Assembly (NCBI GenBank): GCA_003194525.1
Contig: NBIV01000419.1
Location: 1-59,857, forward strand
DNA: 59,857 bases
From: Gracilariopsis chorda
Lineage: Eukaryota > Rhodophyta > Florideophyceae > Gracilariales > Gracilariaceae
Direction of reading: 5' to 3'
Shown here: piece after piece, positions 31,290 through 45,966 of the stretch
Position numbering within the stretch: the first letter of the stretch is position 1
How the letters are laid out: every line of letters begins with the position of its first letter
The notes under the pieces: generated by a model
Database searches by the model: none
What the model was told of the DNA's origin: nothing
The model's input: the letters and a program-made list of their open reading frames with translations, nothing else
Program-made: the position numbers and the translations under genes

Positions 31290-34200
31290 CCGCGGCAAAA
31301 GTCTACCATGGCTCAAGCCTACCACGACTTCGCCCGCACGCCTAAGGGACCTGGGCCGCGAACATGGCAAACTCTACTGGCTCTGAACTCCACTGCTCAC
31401 TTTCAAAGAAGTCTCTGAAAAGTCACACCACTCGGATCGGGCTGAGCTTCTTCGCGATGAGAGCTTCTTACGAAATCGCTCTCGATCTACCGCAACGACA
31501 TGCGCCTCGTTTGATGCGCGAGTGTTCTCCGCGAACACTCTCCAACAGCTGTGACATCCATCTGGGTGCTTGACGAAACGGAATGGCATGCTCAACTCGC
31601 TCGGTGCGCTGATAAACCAGCGGTCACCGGTCGGAAGGCCGTGTATGGAGGTTCCGTGAACGACATTCAGGCGTCCGAGGAGGCCGAGCAGGATACCACG
31701 CGGTGTGGGAGTGGGTGTGATGAGGATACCCCTGCCAACGGTGGACAACTGCACGGTGATTTCTCGGATCCACTTGTCCCCGACAGCTTCATAGCCGGCT
31801 TCTGCGGCGGCCTGGATGGCAATTGCAATGCGGTCGAGTTCGTTTAACCCAAGATCTCGACGAACGCTGCCGCCGAGCAAAGAGAGATCTTCGCGATGAG
31901 AGCTTCTTACTGCAAATCAGAAATCGCTCTCGAAGACAACCAGTCTACCGCAACGACTTTGCGCTGTTTGAACAGTTTCCAGACAGAATGCATGGTTTTC
32001 AGGCGCCCAAATTCATGCCAAGACCTCTTTCACTTGACAGTGTTGCTGAACATCAGCGAATAGTAACTCCGTCGAGACAAAATGAAAATGCATTACAAAG
32101 TGCAATTGCTGTGCCGGCGATAAGAATCTTTGACCGGGGAGTGGAGAAGACTCATCTCTTTCGAAGGAGATATCCATGCAGTATACCTCTGAGCACTGAC
32201 ATTGCAGCTCAGCAGTTGCAGCCGAAGCATTACTCTACATTGAGTTCTTTGAGAAAACGAAACGTTTTGAATTTCTCTAATTCAAGACCGCATGCTCATG
32301 CTGTAGACCCAATCGGTGGCTTTGGTACATACAAGCGTAAGTCAAAACGTAGACCAAAACCCAAGACAACCGAGTCGACTGGTACTGAAATCAAGGAGAC
32401 TCCAATGATAATGAAATCGTTCAAAATGCCCACCACTTCCGTGCATCTGAATGATAATGACGAGACACATTCAGATTCTGATGACGATTTCATGACTCCG
32501 TTTCACGAAGTCAAGGATACTTCAAATGCATCCAAACGACATTCACTACATGGTTTTGCGGCAGAAGCAAACAAATTACGACAGGTATGCTCTAATTCTG
32601 ACGAAGACTTGACTTTATGTGATCGAAGAAACAGCGATGTGATCTAGTGCCAGCTACCAAGTCGCAAGTTCCGAGCACGTTATTTGCGTGGATGCTCAAT
32701 CTAGGTTCGGGAGACCTGGTTATTGGCGCTGCGAGCTCGTCAAAAGTGGCATTCGCGAACTATCTGCTGGCGATATCCCACTTCCTTCCTACGGCAAAAG
32801 CCACTGGGATGGTTTGGAACTTGAATCGGTCCCAAATTCACCTCCTCGCTTTTCACTTTCCACACCTGCACTTCTTTCACCTGAGAGTCACACACTACAC
32901 GCAGCACTTTGGAAGCTTCGCCTTTGTCGTAACCTTAGCACAACTATAGATTGGGGCCCACCGCGGCAAAAGTCTACCATGGCTCTGAACAAGTCCATTT
33001 GGACGCAAGCCTACCACGATATAAACTGGGGCCCACCGCGGCAAAAGTCTACCATGGCTCTGAACAAGTCCATTGCCACTACTTTCTTCATCCGCTAGTC
33101 TTCGAAAGAAACGTTCGTACACCACTGCGCTCTCCAGACCATCCGGCGAAGCCTCGGAGTTCTTCACAGCCATCATCTCCACGTAAGAACAAGACTCTCC
33201 AACAGCTTTGTCATCCATCGAGGGACTTCACGAATGGGGTGCTTGAACACTGGTTGAAGATTCATATGACGTTCACTGCATTGGAAATTGGTCAAAAGGC
33301 TCAAACGCGACTGCGCATCGGTGCAGTACTCTGCTTCCGTTTCTGCAAACGGTCACCGGTCGGAAGGCCGTGTATGGAGGTTCCGTGAACGACATTCAGG
33401 CGTCCGAGGAGGCCGAGCAGGATACCACGCGGTGTGGGAGTGGGTGTGATGAGGATACCCCTGCCAACGGTGGACAACTGCACGGTGATTTCTCGGATCC
33501 ACTTGTCCCCGACAGCTTCATAGCCGGCTTCTGCGGCGGCCTGGATGGCAATTGCAATGCGGTCGAGTTCGTTAGATCTCGACGAACGCTGCCGCCGAGC
33601 AAAGAGAGATCTTCGCGATGAGAGCTTCTTACTGCAAATCAGAAATCGCTCTCGAAGACAACCAGTCTACCGCAACGACTTTGCGCTGTTTGAACAGTTT
33701 CCAGACAGAATGCATGGTTTTCAGGCGCCCAAATTCATGCCAAGACCTCTTTCACTTGACAGTGTCTGGCGAATAGTAACTCCGTCGAGACAAAATGAAA
33801 ATGCATTACAAAGTGCAATTGCTGTGCCGGCGATAAGAATCTTTGACCGGGGAGTGGAGAAGACTCATCTCTTTCGAAGGAGATATCCATGCAGTATACC
33901 TCTGAGCACTGACATTGCAGCTCAGCAGTTGCAGCCGAAGCATTACTCTACATTGAGTTCTTTGAGAAAACGAAACGTTTTGAATTTCTCTAATTCAAGA
34001 CCGCATGCTCATGCTGTAGACCCAATCGGTGGCTTTGGTACATACAAGCGTAAGTCAAAACGTAGACCAAAACCCAAGACAACCGAGTCGACTGGTACTG
34101 AAATCAAGGAGACTCCAATGATAATGAAATCGTTCAAAATGCCCACCACTTCCGTGCATCTGAATGATAATGACGAGACACATTCAGATTCTGATGACGA

Positions 34201-37200
34201 TTTCATGACTCCGTTTCACGAAGTCAAGGATACTTCAAATGCATCCAAACGACATTCACTTCACAAACAAATTACGGTATGCTCTAATTCTGACGAAGAC
34301 TTGACTTTATGTGATCGAAGAAACAGCGATGTGATCTAGTGCCAGCTACCAAGTCGCAAGTTCCGCACTGGTTATTGGCGCTGCGAGCTCGTCAAAAGTG
34401 GCATTCGCGAACTATCTGCTGGCGATATCCCACTTCCTTCCTACGGCAAAAGCCACTGGGATGGTTTGGAACTTGAATCGGTCCCAAATTCACCTCCTCG
34501 CTTTTCACTTTCCACACCGCACTTCTTTCACCTGAGAGTCACACACTACACGCAGCACTTTGGAAGCTTCGCCTTTGTCGTAACCTTAGCACAACTATAG
34601 ATTGGGGCCCACCGCGGCAAAAGTCTACCATGGCTCTGAACAAGTCCATTTGGACGCAAGCCTACCACGACTATAAACTGGGGCCCACCGCGGCAAAAGT
34701 CTACCATGGCTCTGAACAAGTCCATTGCCACTACTTTCTTCATCCGCTAGTCTTCGAAAGAAACGTTCGTACACCACTGCGCTCTCCAGACCATCCGGCG
34801 AAGCCTCGGAGTTCTTCACAGCCATCATCTCCACGTACGCCTCGTTTGATGCTTCGTGTTCGCCGCGAACAAGACTCTCCAACAGCTTTGTCATCCATCG
34901 AGGGACTTCACGAATGGGGTGCTTGAACACTGGTTGAAGATCATATGACGTTCACTGCATTGGAAATTGGTCAAAAGGCTCAAACGCGACTGCGCATCGG
35001 TGCAGTACTCTGCTCCGTTTCTGCAAACCAGCGGTCACCGGTCGGAAGGCCGTGTATGGAGGTTCCGTGAACGACATTCAGGCGTCCGAGGAGGCCGAGC
35101 AGGATACCACGCGGTGTGGGAGTGGGTGTGATGAGGATACCCCTGCCAACGGTGGACAACTGCACGGTGATTTCTCGGATCCACTTGTCCCCGACAGCTT
35201 CATAGCCGGCTTCTGCGGCGGCCTGGATGGCAATTGCAATGCGGTCGAGTTCGTTTACCCAAGATCTCGACGAACGCTGCCGCCGAGCAAAGAGAGATCT
35301 TCGCGATGAGAGCTTCTTACTGCAAATCAGAAATCGCTCTCGAAGACAACCAGTCTACCGCAACGACTTTGCGCTGTTTGAACAGTTTCCAGACAGAATG
35401 CATGGTTTTCAGGCGCCCAAATTCATGCCAAGACCTCTTTCACTTGACAGTGTTGCTGAACATCAGCGAATAGTAACTCCGTCGAGACAAAATGAAAATG
35501 CATTACAAAGTGCAATTGCTGTGCCGGCGATAAGAATCTTTGACCGGGGAGTGGAGAAGACTCATCTCTTTCGAAGGAGATATCCATGCAGTATACCTCT
35601 GAGCACTGACATTGCAGCTCAGCAGTTGCAGCCGAAGCATTACTCTACATTGAGTTCTTTGAGAAAACGAAACGTTTTGAATTTCTCTAATTCAAGACCG
35701 CATGCTCATGCTGTAGACCCAATCGGTGGCTTTGGTACATACAAGCGTAAGTCAAAACGTAGACCAAAACCCAAGACAACCGAGTCGACTGGTACTGAAA
35801 TCAAGGAGACTCCAATGATAATGAAATCGTTCAAAATGCCCACCACTTCCGTGCATCTGAATGATAATGACGAGACACATTCAGATTCTGATGACGATTT
35901 CATGACTCCGTTTCACGAAGTCAAGGATACTTCAAATGCATCCAAACGACATTCACTACATGGTTTTGCGGCAGAAGCAAACAAATTACGACAGGTATGC
36001 TCTAATTCTGACGAAGACTTGACTTTATGTGATCGAAGAAACAGCGATGTGATCTAGTGCCAGCTACCAAGTCGCAAGTTCCGAACACGTTATTTGCGTG
36101 GATGCTCAATCTAGGTTCGGGAGACCTGGTTATTGGCGCTGCGAGCTCGTCAAAAGTGGCATTCGCGAACTATCTGCTGGCGATATTCCCACTTCCTTCC
36201 TACGGCAAAAGCCACTGGGATGGTTTGGAACTTGAATCGGTCCCAAATTCACCTCCTCGCTTTTCACTTTCACACCCGCACTTCTTTCACCTGAGAGTCA
36301 CACACTACACGCAGCACTTTGGAAGCTTCGCCTTTGTCGTAACCTTAGCACAACTATAGATTGGGGCCCACCGCGGCAAAAGTCTACCATGGCTCTGAAC
36401 AAGTCCATTTGGACGCAAGCCTACCACGACTATTAGGCTATTCACTGGGGCCCCACCGCGGCAAAGTCTACCATGGTCTGAACAAGTCCTTTTGACGCCC
36501 TCCACGCTATCTGGGCCCACCGCGGCAGTCTCATGCTCTGCAAGTCCATCCTCTTTCTTCATCCGCTAGTCTTCGAAAGAAACGTTCGTACACCACTGCG
36601 CTCTCCAGACCATCCGGCGAAAGCCTCGGAGTTCTTCACAGCCATCATCTCCACGTAAGCCTCGTTTGATGCTTTCGTGTTCGCCGCGAACAAGACTCTC
36701 CAACAGCTTTGTCCATCCATCGAGGGACTTCACGAATGGGGTGCTTGAACACTGGTTGAAGATTCATATGACGTTCACTGCATTGGAAATTGGTCAACAA
36801 GGCTCAAACGCGACTGCGCATCGGTGCAGTACTCTGCCTCCGTTTCTGCAAACCAGCGGTCACCGGTCGGAAGGCCGTGTATGGAGGTTCCGTGAACGAC
36901 ATTCAGGCGTCCGAGGAGGCCGAGCAGGATACCACGCGGTGTGGGAGTGGGTGTGATGAGGATACCCCTGCCAACGGTGGACAACTGCACGGTGATTTCT
37001 CGGATCCACTTGTCCCCGACAGCTTCATAGCCGGCTTCTGCGGCGGCCTGGATGGCAATTGCAATGCGGTCGAGTTCGTTTACCCCAAGATCTCGACGAA
37101 CGCTGCCGCCGAGCAAAGAGAGATCTTCGCGATGAGAGCTTCTTACTACAAATCAGAAATCGCTCTCGAAGACAACCAGTCTACCGCAACGACTTTGCGC

Positions 37201-39000
37201 TGTTTGAACAGTTTCCAGACAGAATGCATGGTTTTCAGGCGCCCAAATTCATGCCAAGACCTCTTTCACTTGACAGTGTCGCTGAACATCAGCGAATAGT
37301 AACTCCGTCGAGACAAAATGAAAATGCATTACAAAGTGCAATTGCTGTGCCGGCGATAAGAATCTTTGACCGGGGAGTGGAGAAGACTCATCTCTTTCGA
37401 AGGAGATATCCATGCAGTATACCTCTGAGCACTGACATTGCAGCTCAGCAGTTGCAGCCGAAGCATTACTCTACATTGAGTTCTTTGAGAAAACGAAACG
37501 TTTTGAATTTCTCTAATTCAAGACCGCATGCTCATGCTGTAGACCCAATCGGTGGCTTTGGTACATACAAGCGTAAGTCAAAACGTAGACCAAAAACCCA
37601 AGACAACCGAGTCGACTGGTACTGAAATCAAGGAGACTCCAATGATAATGAAATCGTTCAAAATGCCCACCACTTCCGTGCATCTGAATGATAATGACGA
37701 GACACATTCAGATTCTGATGACGATTTCATGACTCCGTTTCACGAAGTCAAGGATACTTCAAATGCATCCAAACGACATTCATTACATGGTTTTGCGGCA
37801 GAAGCAAACAAATTACGACAGGTATGCTCTAATTCTGACGAAGACTTGACTTTATGTGATCGAAGAAAACAGCGATGTGATCTAGTGCCAGCTACCAAGT
37901 CGCAAGTTCCGAACACGTTATTTGCGTGGATGCTCAATCTAGGTTCGGGAGACCTGGTTATTGGCGCTGCGAGCTCGTCAAAAGTGGCATTCGCGAACTA
38001 TCTGCTGGCGATATCCCACTTCCTTCCTACGGCAAAAGCCACTGGGATGGTTTGGAACTTGAATCGGTCCCAAATTCACCTTCCTCGCTTTTCACTTTCC
38101 ACACCTGCACTTCTTTCACCTGAGAGTCACACACTACACGCAGCACTTTGGAAGCTTCGCCTTTGTCGTAACCTTAGCACAACTATAGATTGGGGCCCAC
38201 CGCGGCAAAAGTCTACCATGGCTCTGAACAAGTCCATTTGGACGCAAGCCTACCACGACTATAAACTGGGGCCCACCGCGGTCAAAAAGTCTACCCATGG
38301 CTCTGAACAAGTCCATTGCCACTACTTTCTTCATCCGCTAGTCTTCGAAAGAAACGTTCGTACACCACTGCGCTCTCCAGACCATCCGGCGAAGCCTCGG
38401 AGTTCTTCACAGCCATCATCTCCACGTAGCCTCGTTTGATGCTTCGTGTTCGCCGCGAACAAGACTCTCCAACAGCTTTGTCATCCATCGAGGGACTTCA
38501 CGAATGGGGTGCTTGAACACTGGTTGAGATTCATATGACGTTCACTGCATTGGAAATTGGTCAAAAGGCTCAAACGCGACTGCGCATCGGTGCAGTACTC
38601 TGCTTCCGTTTCTGCAAACCATCGGTCACCGGTCGGAAGGCCGTGTATGGAGGTTCCGTGAACGACATTCAGGCGTCCGAGGAGGCCGAGCAGGATACCA
38701 CGCGGTGTGGGAGTGGGTGTGATGAGGATACCCCTGCCAACGGTGGACAACTGCACGGTGATTTCTCGGATCCACTTGTCCCCGACAGCTTCATAGCCGG
38801 CTTCTGCGGCGGCCTGGATGGCAATTGCAATGCGGTCGAGTTCGTTTACCCCAAGATCTCGACGAACGCTGCCGCCGAGCAAAGAGAGATCTTCGCGATG
38901 AGAGCTTCTTACTACAAATCAGAAATCGCTCTCGAAGACAACCAGTCTACCGCAACGACTTTGCGCTGTTTGAACAGTTTCCAGACAGAATGCATGGTTT
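31290..39000 (-). pseudogene. Array gene B copies in units 10-14, broken or partly replaced
   Basis: Unit 10 keeps only the first half of B. The rest is scrambled (31313-31618). Unit 11 has deletions near 33185, 33348 and 33575. Unit 12 has small indels near 34937, 35012 and 35259. Unit 13 has a rearranged minisatellite (36430-36560) and indels near 36620-36715. Unit 14 has a lost base near 38428. Intact coding stretches alternate with the breaks. Confidence 0.55.
31313..31618. other. Scrambled segment in unit 10
   Basis: The expected exon-B sequence is replaced by about 300 bases that contain short array fragments in the wrong order. One example is CTTCGCGATGAGAGCTTCTT, which belongs about 300 bases further right. 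The remaining pieces are diverged. Both sides return to perfect array sequence. It is either a local rearrangement or a poorly resolved consensus. Confidence 0.6.
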
Positions 39001-39976
39001 TCAGGCGCCCAATTCATGCCAAGACCTCTTTCACTTGACAGTGTCGCTGAACATCAGCGAATAGTAACTCCGTCGAGACAAAATGAAAATGCATTACAAA
39101 GTGCAATTGCTGTGCCGGCGATAAGAATCTTTGACCGGGGAGTGGAGAAGACTCATCTCTTTCGAAGGAGATATCCATGCAGTATACCTCTGAGCACTGA
39201 CATTGCAGCTCAGCAGTTGCAGCCGAAGCATTACTCTACATTGAGTTCTTTGAGAAAACGAAACGTTTTGAATTTCTCTAATTCAAGACCGCATGCTCAT
39301 GCTGTAGACCCAATCGGTGGCTTTGGTACATACAAGCGTAAGTCAAAACGTAGACCAAAACCCAAGACAACCGAGTCGACTGGTACTGAAATCAAGGAGA
39401 CTCCAATGATAATGAAATCGTTCAAAATGCCCACCACTTCCGTGCATCTGAATGATAATGACGAGAAACATTCAGATTCTGATGACGATTTCATGACTCC
39501 GTTTCACGAAGTCAAGGATACTTCAAATGCATCCAAACGACATTCACTTACATGGTTTTGCGGCAGAAGCAAACAAATTACGACAGGTATGCTCTAATTC
39601 TGACGAAGACTTGACTTTATGTGATCGAAGAAACAGCGATGTGATCTAGTGCCAGCTACCAAGTCGCAAGTTCCGAACACGTTATTTGCGTGGATGCTCA
39701 ATCTAGGTTCGGGAGACCTGGTTATTGGCGCTGCGAGCTCGTCAAAAGTGGCATTCGCGAACTATCTGCTGGCGATATCCCACTTCCTTCCTACGGCAAA
39801 AGCCACTGGGATGGTTTGGAACTTGAATCGGTCCCAAATTCACCTCCTCGCTTTTCAACTTTCCACACCCGCACTTCTTTCACCTGAGAGTCACACACTA
39901 CACGCAGCACTTTGGAAGCTTCGCCTTTGTCGTAACCTTAGCACAACTATAGATTGGGGCCCACCGCGGCAAAAGT

Positions 39977-40674
39977 CTACCATGGCTCTGAACAAGTCCA
40001 TTTGGACGCAAGCCTACCACGACTATAAACTGGGGCCCACCGCGGCAAAAGTCTACCATGGCTCTGAACAAGTCCATTGCCACTACTTTCTTCATCCGCT
40101 AGTCTTCGAAAGAAACGTTCGTACACCACTGCGCTCTCCAGACCATCCGGCGAAGCCTCGGAGTTCTTCACAGCCATCATCTCCACGTAAGCCTCGTTTG
40201 ATGCTTCGTGTTCGCCGCGAACAAGACTCTCCAACAGCTTTGTCATCCATCGAGGGACTTCACGAATGGGGTGCTTGAACACTGGTTGACGATTCATATG
40301 ACGTTCACTGCATTGGAAATTGGTCAAAAGGCTCAAACGCGACTGCGCATCGGTGCAGTACTCTGCTTCCGTTTCTGCAAACCATCGGTCACCGGTCGGA
40401 AGGCCGTGTATGGAGGTTCCGTGAACGACATTCAGGCGTCCGAGGAGGCCGAGCAGGATACCACGCGGTGTGGGAGTGGGTGTGATGAGGATACCCCTGC
40501 CAACGGTGGACAACTGCACGGTGATTTCTCGGATCCACTTGTCCCCGACAGCTTCATAGCCGGCTTCTGCGGCGGCCTGGATGGCAATTGCAATGCGGTC
40601 GAGTTCGTTTACCCCAAGATCTCGACGAACGCTGCCGCCGAGCAAAGAGAGATCTTCGCGATGAGAGCTTCTTA
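39977..40674 (-). CDS. Array gene B, unit 15 copy
   Basis: Uninterrupted. It has silent inner-subfamily changes at the sites that match unit 1 positions 15708, 15846, 15885 and 15903, and one Ile to Asn replacement near 40293. The acceptor reads TGTAG instead of TGCAG, so the obligatory AG is kept. Confidence 0.5.
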
Positions 40675-43600
40675 CTACAAATCAGAAATCGCTCTCGAAG
40701 ACAACCAGTCTACCGCAACGACTTTGCGCTGTTTGAACAGTTTCCAGACAGAATGCATGGTTTTCAGGCGCCCAAATTCATGCCAAGACCTCTTTCACTT
40801 GACAGTGTCGCTGAACATCAGCGAATAGTAACTCCGTCGAGACAAAATGAAAATGCATTACAAAGTGCAATTGCTGTGCCGGCGATAAGAATCTTTGACC
40901 GGGGAGTGGAGAAGACTCATCTCTTTCGAAGGAGATATCCATGCAGTATACCTCTGAGCACTGACATTGCAGCTCAGCAGTTGCAGCCGAAGCATTACTC
41001 TACATTGAGTTCTTTGAGAAAACGAAACGTTTTGAATTTCTCTAATTCAAGACCGCATGCTCATGCTGTAGACCCAATCGGTGGCTTTGGTACATACAAG
41101 CGTAAGTCAAAACGTAGACCAAAACCCAAGACAACCGAGTCGACTGGTACTGAAATCAAGGAGACTCCAATGATAATGAAATCGTTCAAAATGCCCACCA
41201 CTTCCGTGCATCTGAATGGTAATGACGAGAACACATTCAGATTCTGATGACGATTTCATGACTCCGTTTCACGAAGTCAAGGATACTTCAAATGCATCCA
41301 AACGACATTCACTACATGGTTTTGCGGCAGAAGCAAACAAATTACGACAGGTATGCTCTAATTCTGACGAAGACTTGACTTTATGTGATCGAAGAAACAG
41401 CGATGTGATCTAGTGCCAGCTACCAAGTCGCAAGTTCCGAACACGTTATTTGCGTGGATGCTCAATCTAGGTTCGGGAGACCTGGTTATTGGCGCTGCGA
41501 GCTCGTCAAAAGTGGCATTCGCGAACTATCTGCTGGCGATATCCCACTTCCTTCCTACGGCAAAAGCCACTGGGATGGTTTGGAACTTGAATCGGTCCCA
41601 AATTCACCTCCTCGCTTTTCACTTTCCACACCTGCACTTCTTTCACCTGAGAGTCACACACTACACGCAGCACTTTGGAAGCTTCGCCTTTGTCGTAACC
41701 TTAGCACAACTATAGATTGGGGCCCACCGCGGCAAAAGTCTACCATGGCTCTGAACAGTCCGTTGGACGCAAGCTACCCGACTAAACTGGGGCCCACCGC
41801 GCAAAAGTCTACCATGGCTCTGAACAAGTCCATTGCCACTACTTTCTTCATCCGCTAGTCTTCGAAAGAAACGTTCGTACACCACTGCGCTCTCCAGACC
41901 ATCCGGCGAAGCCTCGGAGTTCTTCACAGCCATCATCTCCACGTACGCCTCGTTTGATGCTTCGTGTTCGCCGCGAACAAGACTCTCCAACAGCTTTGTC
42001 ATCCATCGAGGGACTTCACGAATGGGGTGCTTGAACACTGGTTGAGAATTCATATGACGTTCACTGCATTGGAAATTGGTCAAAGGCTCAAACGCGACTG
42101 CGCATCGGTGCAGTACTCTGCTCCGTTTCTGCAAAACCACGGTCACCGGTCGGAAGGCCGTGTATGGAGGTTCCGTGAACGACATTCAGGCGTCCGAGGA
42201 GGCCGAGCAGGATACCACGCGGTGTGGGAGTGGGTGTGATGAGGATACCCCTGCCAACGGTGGACAACTGCACGGTGATTTCTCGGATCCACTTGTCCCC
42301 GACAGCTTCATAGCCGGCTTCTGCGGCGGCCTGGATGGCAATTGCAATGCGGTCGAGTTCGTTTACGCCAAGATCTCGACGAACGCTGCCGCCGAGCAAA
42401 GAGAGATCTTCGCGATGAGAGCTTCTTACTGCAAATCAGAAATCGCTCTCGAAGACAACCAGTCTACCGCAACGACTTTGCGCTGTTTGAACAGTTTCCA
42501 GACAGAATGCATGGTTTTCAGGCGCCCAAATTCATGCCAAGACCTCTTTCACTTGACAGTGTCGCTGAACATCAGCGAATAGTAACTCCGTCGAGACAAA
42601 AATGAAAATGCATTACAAAGTGCAATTGCTGTGCCGGCGATAAGAATCTTTGACCGGGGAGTGGAGAAGACTCATCTCTTTCGAAGGAGATATCCATGCA
42701 GTATACCTCTGAGCACTGACATTGCAGCTCAGCAGTTGCAGCCGAAGCATTACTCTACATTGAGTTCTTTGAGAAAACGAAACGTTTTGAATTTCTCTAA
42801 TTCAAGACCGCATGCTCATGCTGTAGACCCAATCGGTGGCTTTGGTACATACAAGCGTAAGTCAAAACGTAGACCAAAACCCAAGACAACCGAGTCGACT
42901 GGTACTGAAATCAAGGAGACTCCAATGATAATGAAATCGTTCAAAATGCCCACCACTTCCGTGCATCTGAATGATAATGACGAGACACATTCAGATTCTG
43001 ATGACGATTTCATGACTCCGTTTCACGAAGTCAAGGATACTTCAAATGCATCCAAACGACATTCACTACATGGTTTTGCGGCAGAAGCAAACAAATTACG
43101 ACAGGTTATGCTCTAATTCTGACGAAGACTTGACTTTATGTGATCGAAGAAACAGCGATGTGATCTAGTGCCAGCTACCAAGTCGCAAGTTCCGAACACG
43201 TTATTTGCGTGGATGCTCAATCTAGGTTCGGGAGACCTGGTTATTGGCGCTGCGAGCTCGTCAAAAGTGGCATTCGCGAACTATCTGCTGGCGATATCCC
43301 ACTTCCTTCCTACGGCAAAAGCCACTGGGATGGTTTGGAACTTGAATCGGTCCCAAATTCACCTCCTCGCTTTTTCACTTTCCACACCTGCACTTCTTTC
43401 ACCTGAGAGTCCACACACATCTACACGCAAGCACTTTGGGAAGCTATCGCGCCATTTGCTCGAATAACCTTGGAGCACAACTATAGATTGGGGCCCACCG
43501 CGGCAAAAGTCTACCATGGCTCTGAACAAGTCCATTGCCACTACTTTCTTCATCCGCTAGTCTTCGAAAGAAACGTTCGTACACCACTGCGCTCTCCAGA

Positions 43601-45316
43601 CCATCCGGCGAAGCCTCGGAGTTCTTCACAGCCATCATCTCCACGTACGCCTCGTTTGATGCTTCGTGTTCGCCGCGAACAAGACTCTCCAACAGCTTTG
43701 TCATCCATCGAGGGACTTCACGAATGGGGTGCTTGAACACTGGTTGACGAATCATATGACGTTCACTGCATTGGAAATTGGTCAACAGGCTCAAACGCGA
43801 CTGCGCATCGGTGCAGTACTCTGCCTCCGTTTCTGCAAACCAGCGGTCACCGGTCGGAAGGCCGTGTATGGAGGTTCCGTGAACGACATTCAGGCGTCCG
43901 AGGAGGCCGAGCAGGATACCACGCGGTGTGGGAGTGGGTGTGATGAGGATACCCCTGCCAACGGTGGACAACTGCACGGTGATTTCTCGATCCACTTGTC
44001 CCCGACAGCTTCATAGCCGGCTTCTGCGGCGGCCTGGATGGCAATTGCAATGCGGTCGAGTTCGTTTACGCCAAGATCTCGACGAACGCTGCCGCCGAGC
44101 AAAGAGAGATCTTCGCGATGAGAGCTTCTTACTGCAAATCAGAAATCGCTCTCGAAGACAACCAGTCTACCGCAACGACTTTGCGCTGTTTGAACAGTTT
44201 CCAGACAGAATGCATGGTTTTCAGGCGCCCAAATTCATGCCAAGACCTCTTTCACTTGACAGTGTTGCTGAACATCAGCGAATAGTAACTCCGTCGAGAC
44301 AAAATGAAAATGCATTACAAAGTGCAATTGCTGTGCCGGCGATAAGAATCTTTGACCGGGGAGTGGAGAAGACTCATCTCTTTCGAAGGAGATATCCATG
44401 CAGTATACCTCTGAGCACTGACATTGCAGCTCAGCAGTTGCAGCCGAAGCATTACTCTACATTGAGTTCTTTGAGAAAACGAAACGTTTTGAATTTCTCT
44501 AATTCAAGACCGCATGCTCATGCTGTAGACCCAATCGGTGGCTTTGGTACATACAAGCGTAAGTCAAAACGTTAGACCAAAACCCAAGACAACCGAGTCG
44601 ACTGGTACTGAAATCAAGGAGACTCCAATGATAATGAAATTGTTCAAAATGCCCACCACTTCCGTGCATCTGAATGATAATGACGAGACACATTCAGATT
44701 CTGATGACGATTTCATGACTCCGTTTCACGAAGTCAAGGATACTTCAAATGCATCCAAACGACATTCACTACATGGTTTTGCGGCAGAAGCAAACAAATT
44801 ACGACAGGTATGCTCTAATTCTGACGAAGACTTGACTTTATGTGATCGAAGAAACAGCGATGTGATCTAGTGCCAGCTACCAAGTCGCAAGTTCCGAGCA
44901 CGTTATTTGCGTGGATGCTCAATCTAGGTTCGGGAGACCTGGTTATTGGCGCTGCGAGCTCGTCAAAAGTGGCATTCGCGAACTATCTGCTGGCGATATC
45001 CCACTTCCTTCCTACGGCAAAAGCCACTGGGATGGTTTGGAACTTGAATCGGTCCCAAATTCACCTCCTCGCTTTTCATTTCCACACCCGCACTTCTTTC
45101 ACCTGAGAGTCACACACTACACGCAGCACTTTGGAAGCTTCGCCTTTGTCGTAACCTTAGCACAACTATAGATTGGGGCCCACCGCGGCAAAAGTCTACC
45201 ATGGCTCTGAACAAGTCCGTTTGGACGCAAGCCTACCACGACTATAAACTGGGGCCCACCGCGGCAAAAGTCTACCATGGCTCTGAACAAGTCGTTTGGA
45301 CGCAAGCCTACCACGA

Positions 45317-45966
45317 CTATAACTGGGCCCACCGCGGCAAAAGTCTACCATGGCTCTGAACAAGTCCAATGCCACTACTTTCTTCATCCGCTAGTCTTCG
45401 AAAGAAACGTTCGTACACCACTGCGCTCTCCAGACCATCCGGCGAAGCCTCGGAGTTCTTCACAGCCATCATCTCCACGTACGCCTCGTTTGATGCTTCG
45501 TGTTCGCCGCGAACAAGACTCTCCAACAGCTTTGTCATCCATCGAGGGACTTCACGAATGGGGTGCTTGAACACTGGTTGACGAATCATATGACGTTCAC
45601 TGCATTGGAAATTGGTCAACAGGCTCAAACGCGACTGCGCATCGGTGCAGTACTCTGCCTCCGTTTCTGCAAACCAGCGGTCACCGGTCGGAAGGCCGTG
45701 TATGGAGGTTCCGTGAACGACATTCAGGCGTCCGAGGAGGCCGAGCAGGATACCACGCGGTGTGGGAGTGGGTGTGATGAGGATACCCCTGCCAACGGTG
45801 GACAACTGCACGGTGATTTCTCGGATCCACTTGTCCCCGACAGCTTCATAGCCGGCTTCTGCGGCGGCCTGGATGGCAATTGCAATGCGGTCGAGTTCGT
45901 TAACGCCAAGATCTCGACGAACGCTGCCGCCGAGCAAAGAGAGATCTTCGCGATGAGAGCTTCTTA
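45317..45966 (-). CDS. Array gene B, unit 18 copy
   Basis: The body is uninterrupted. The tail stops early because the last minisatellite copy lost bases near 45321 (ACTATAACTGGGCCC). Confidence 0.5.
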
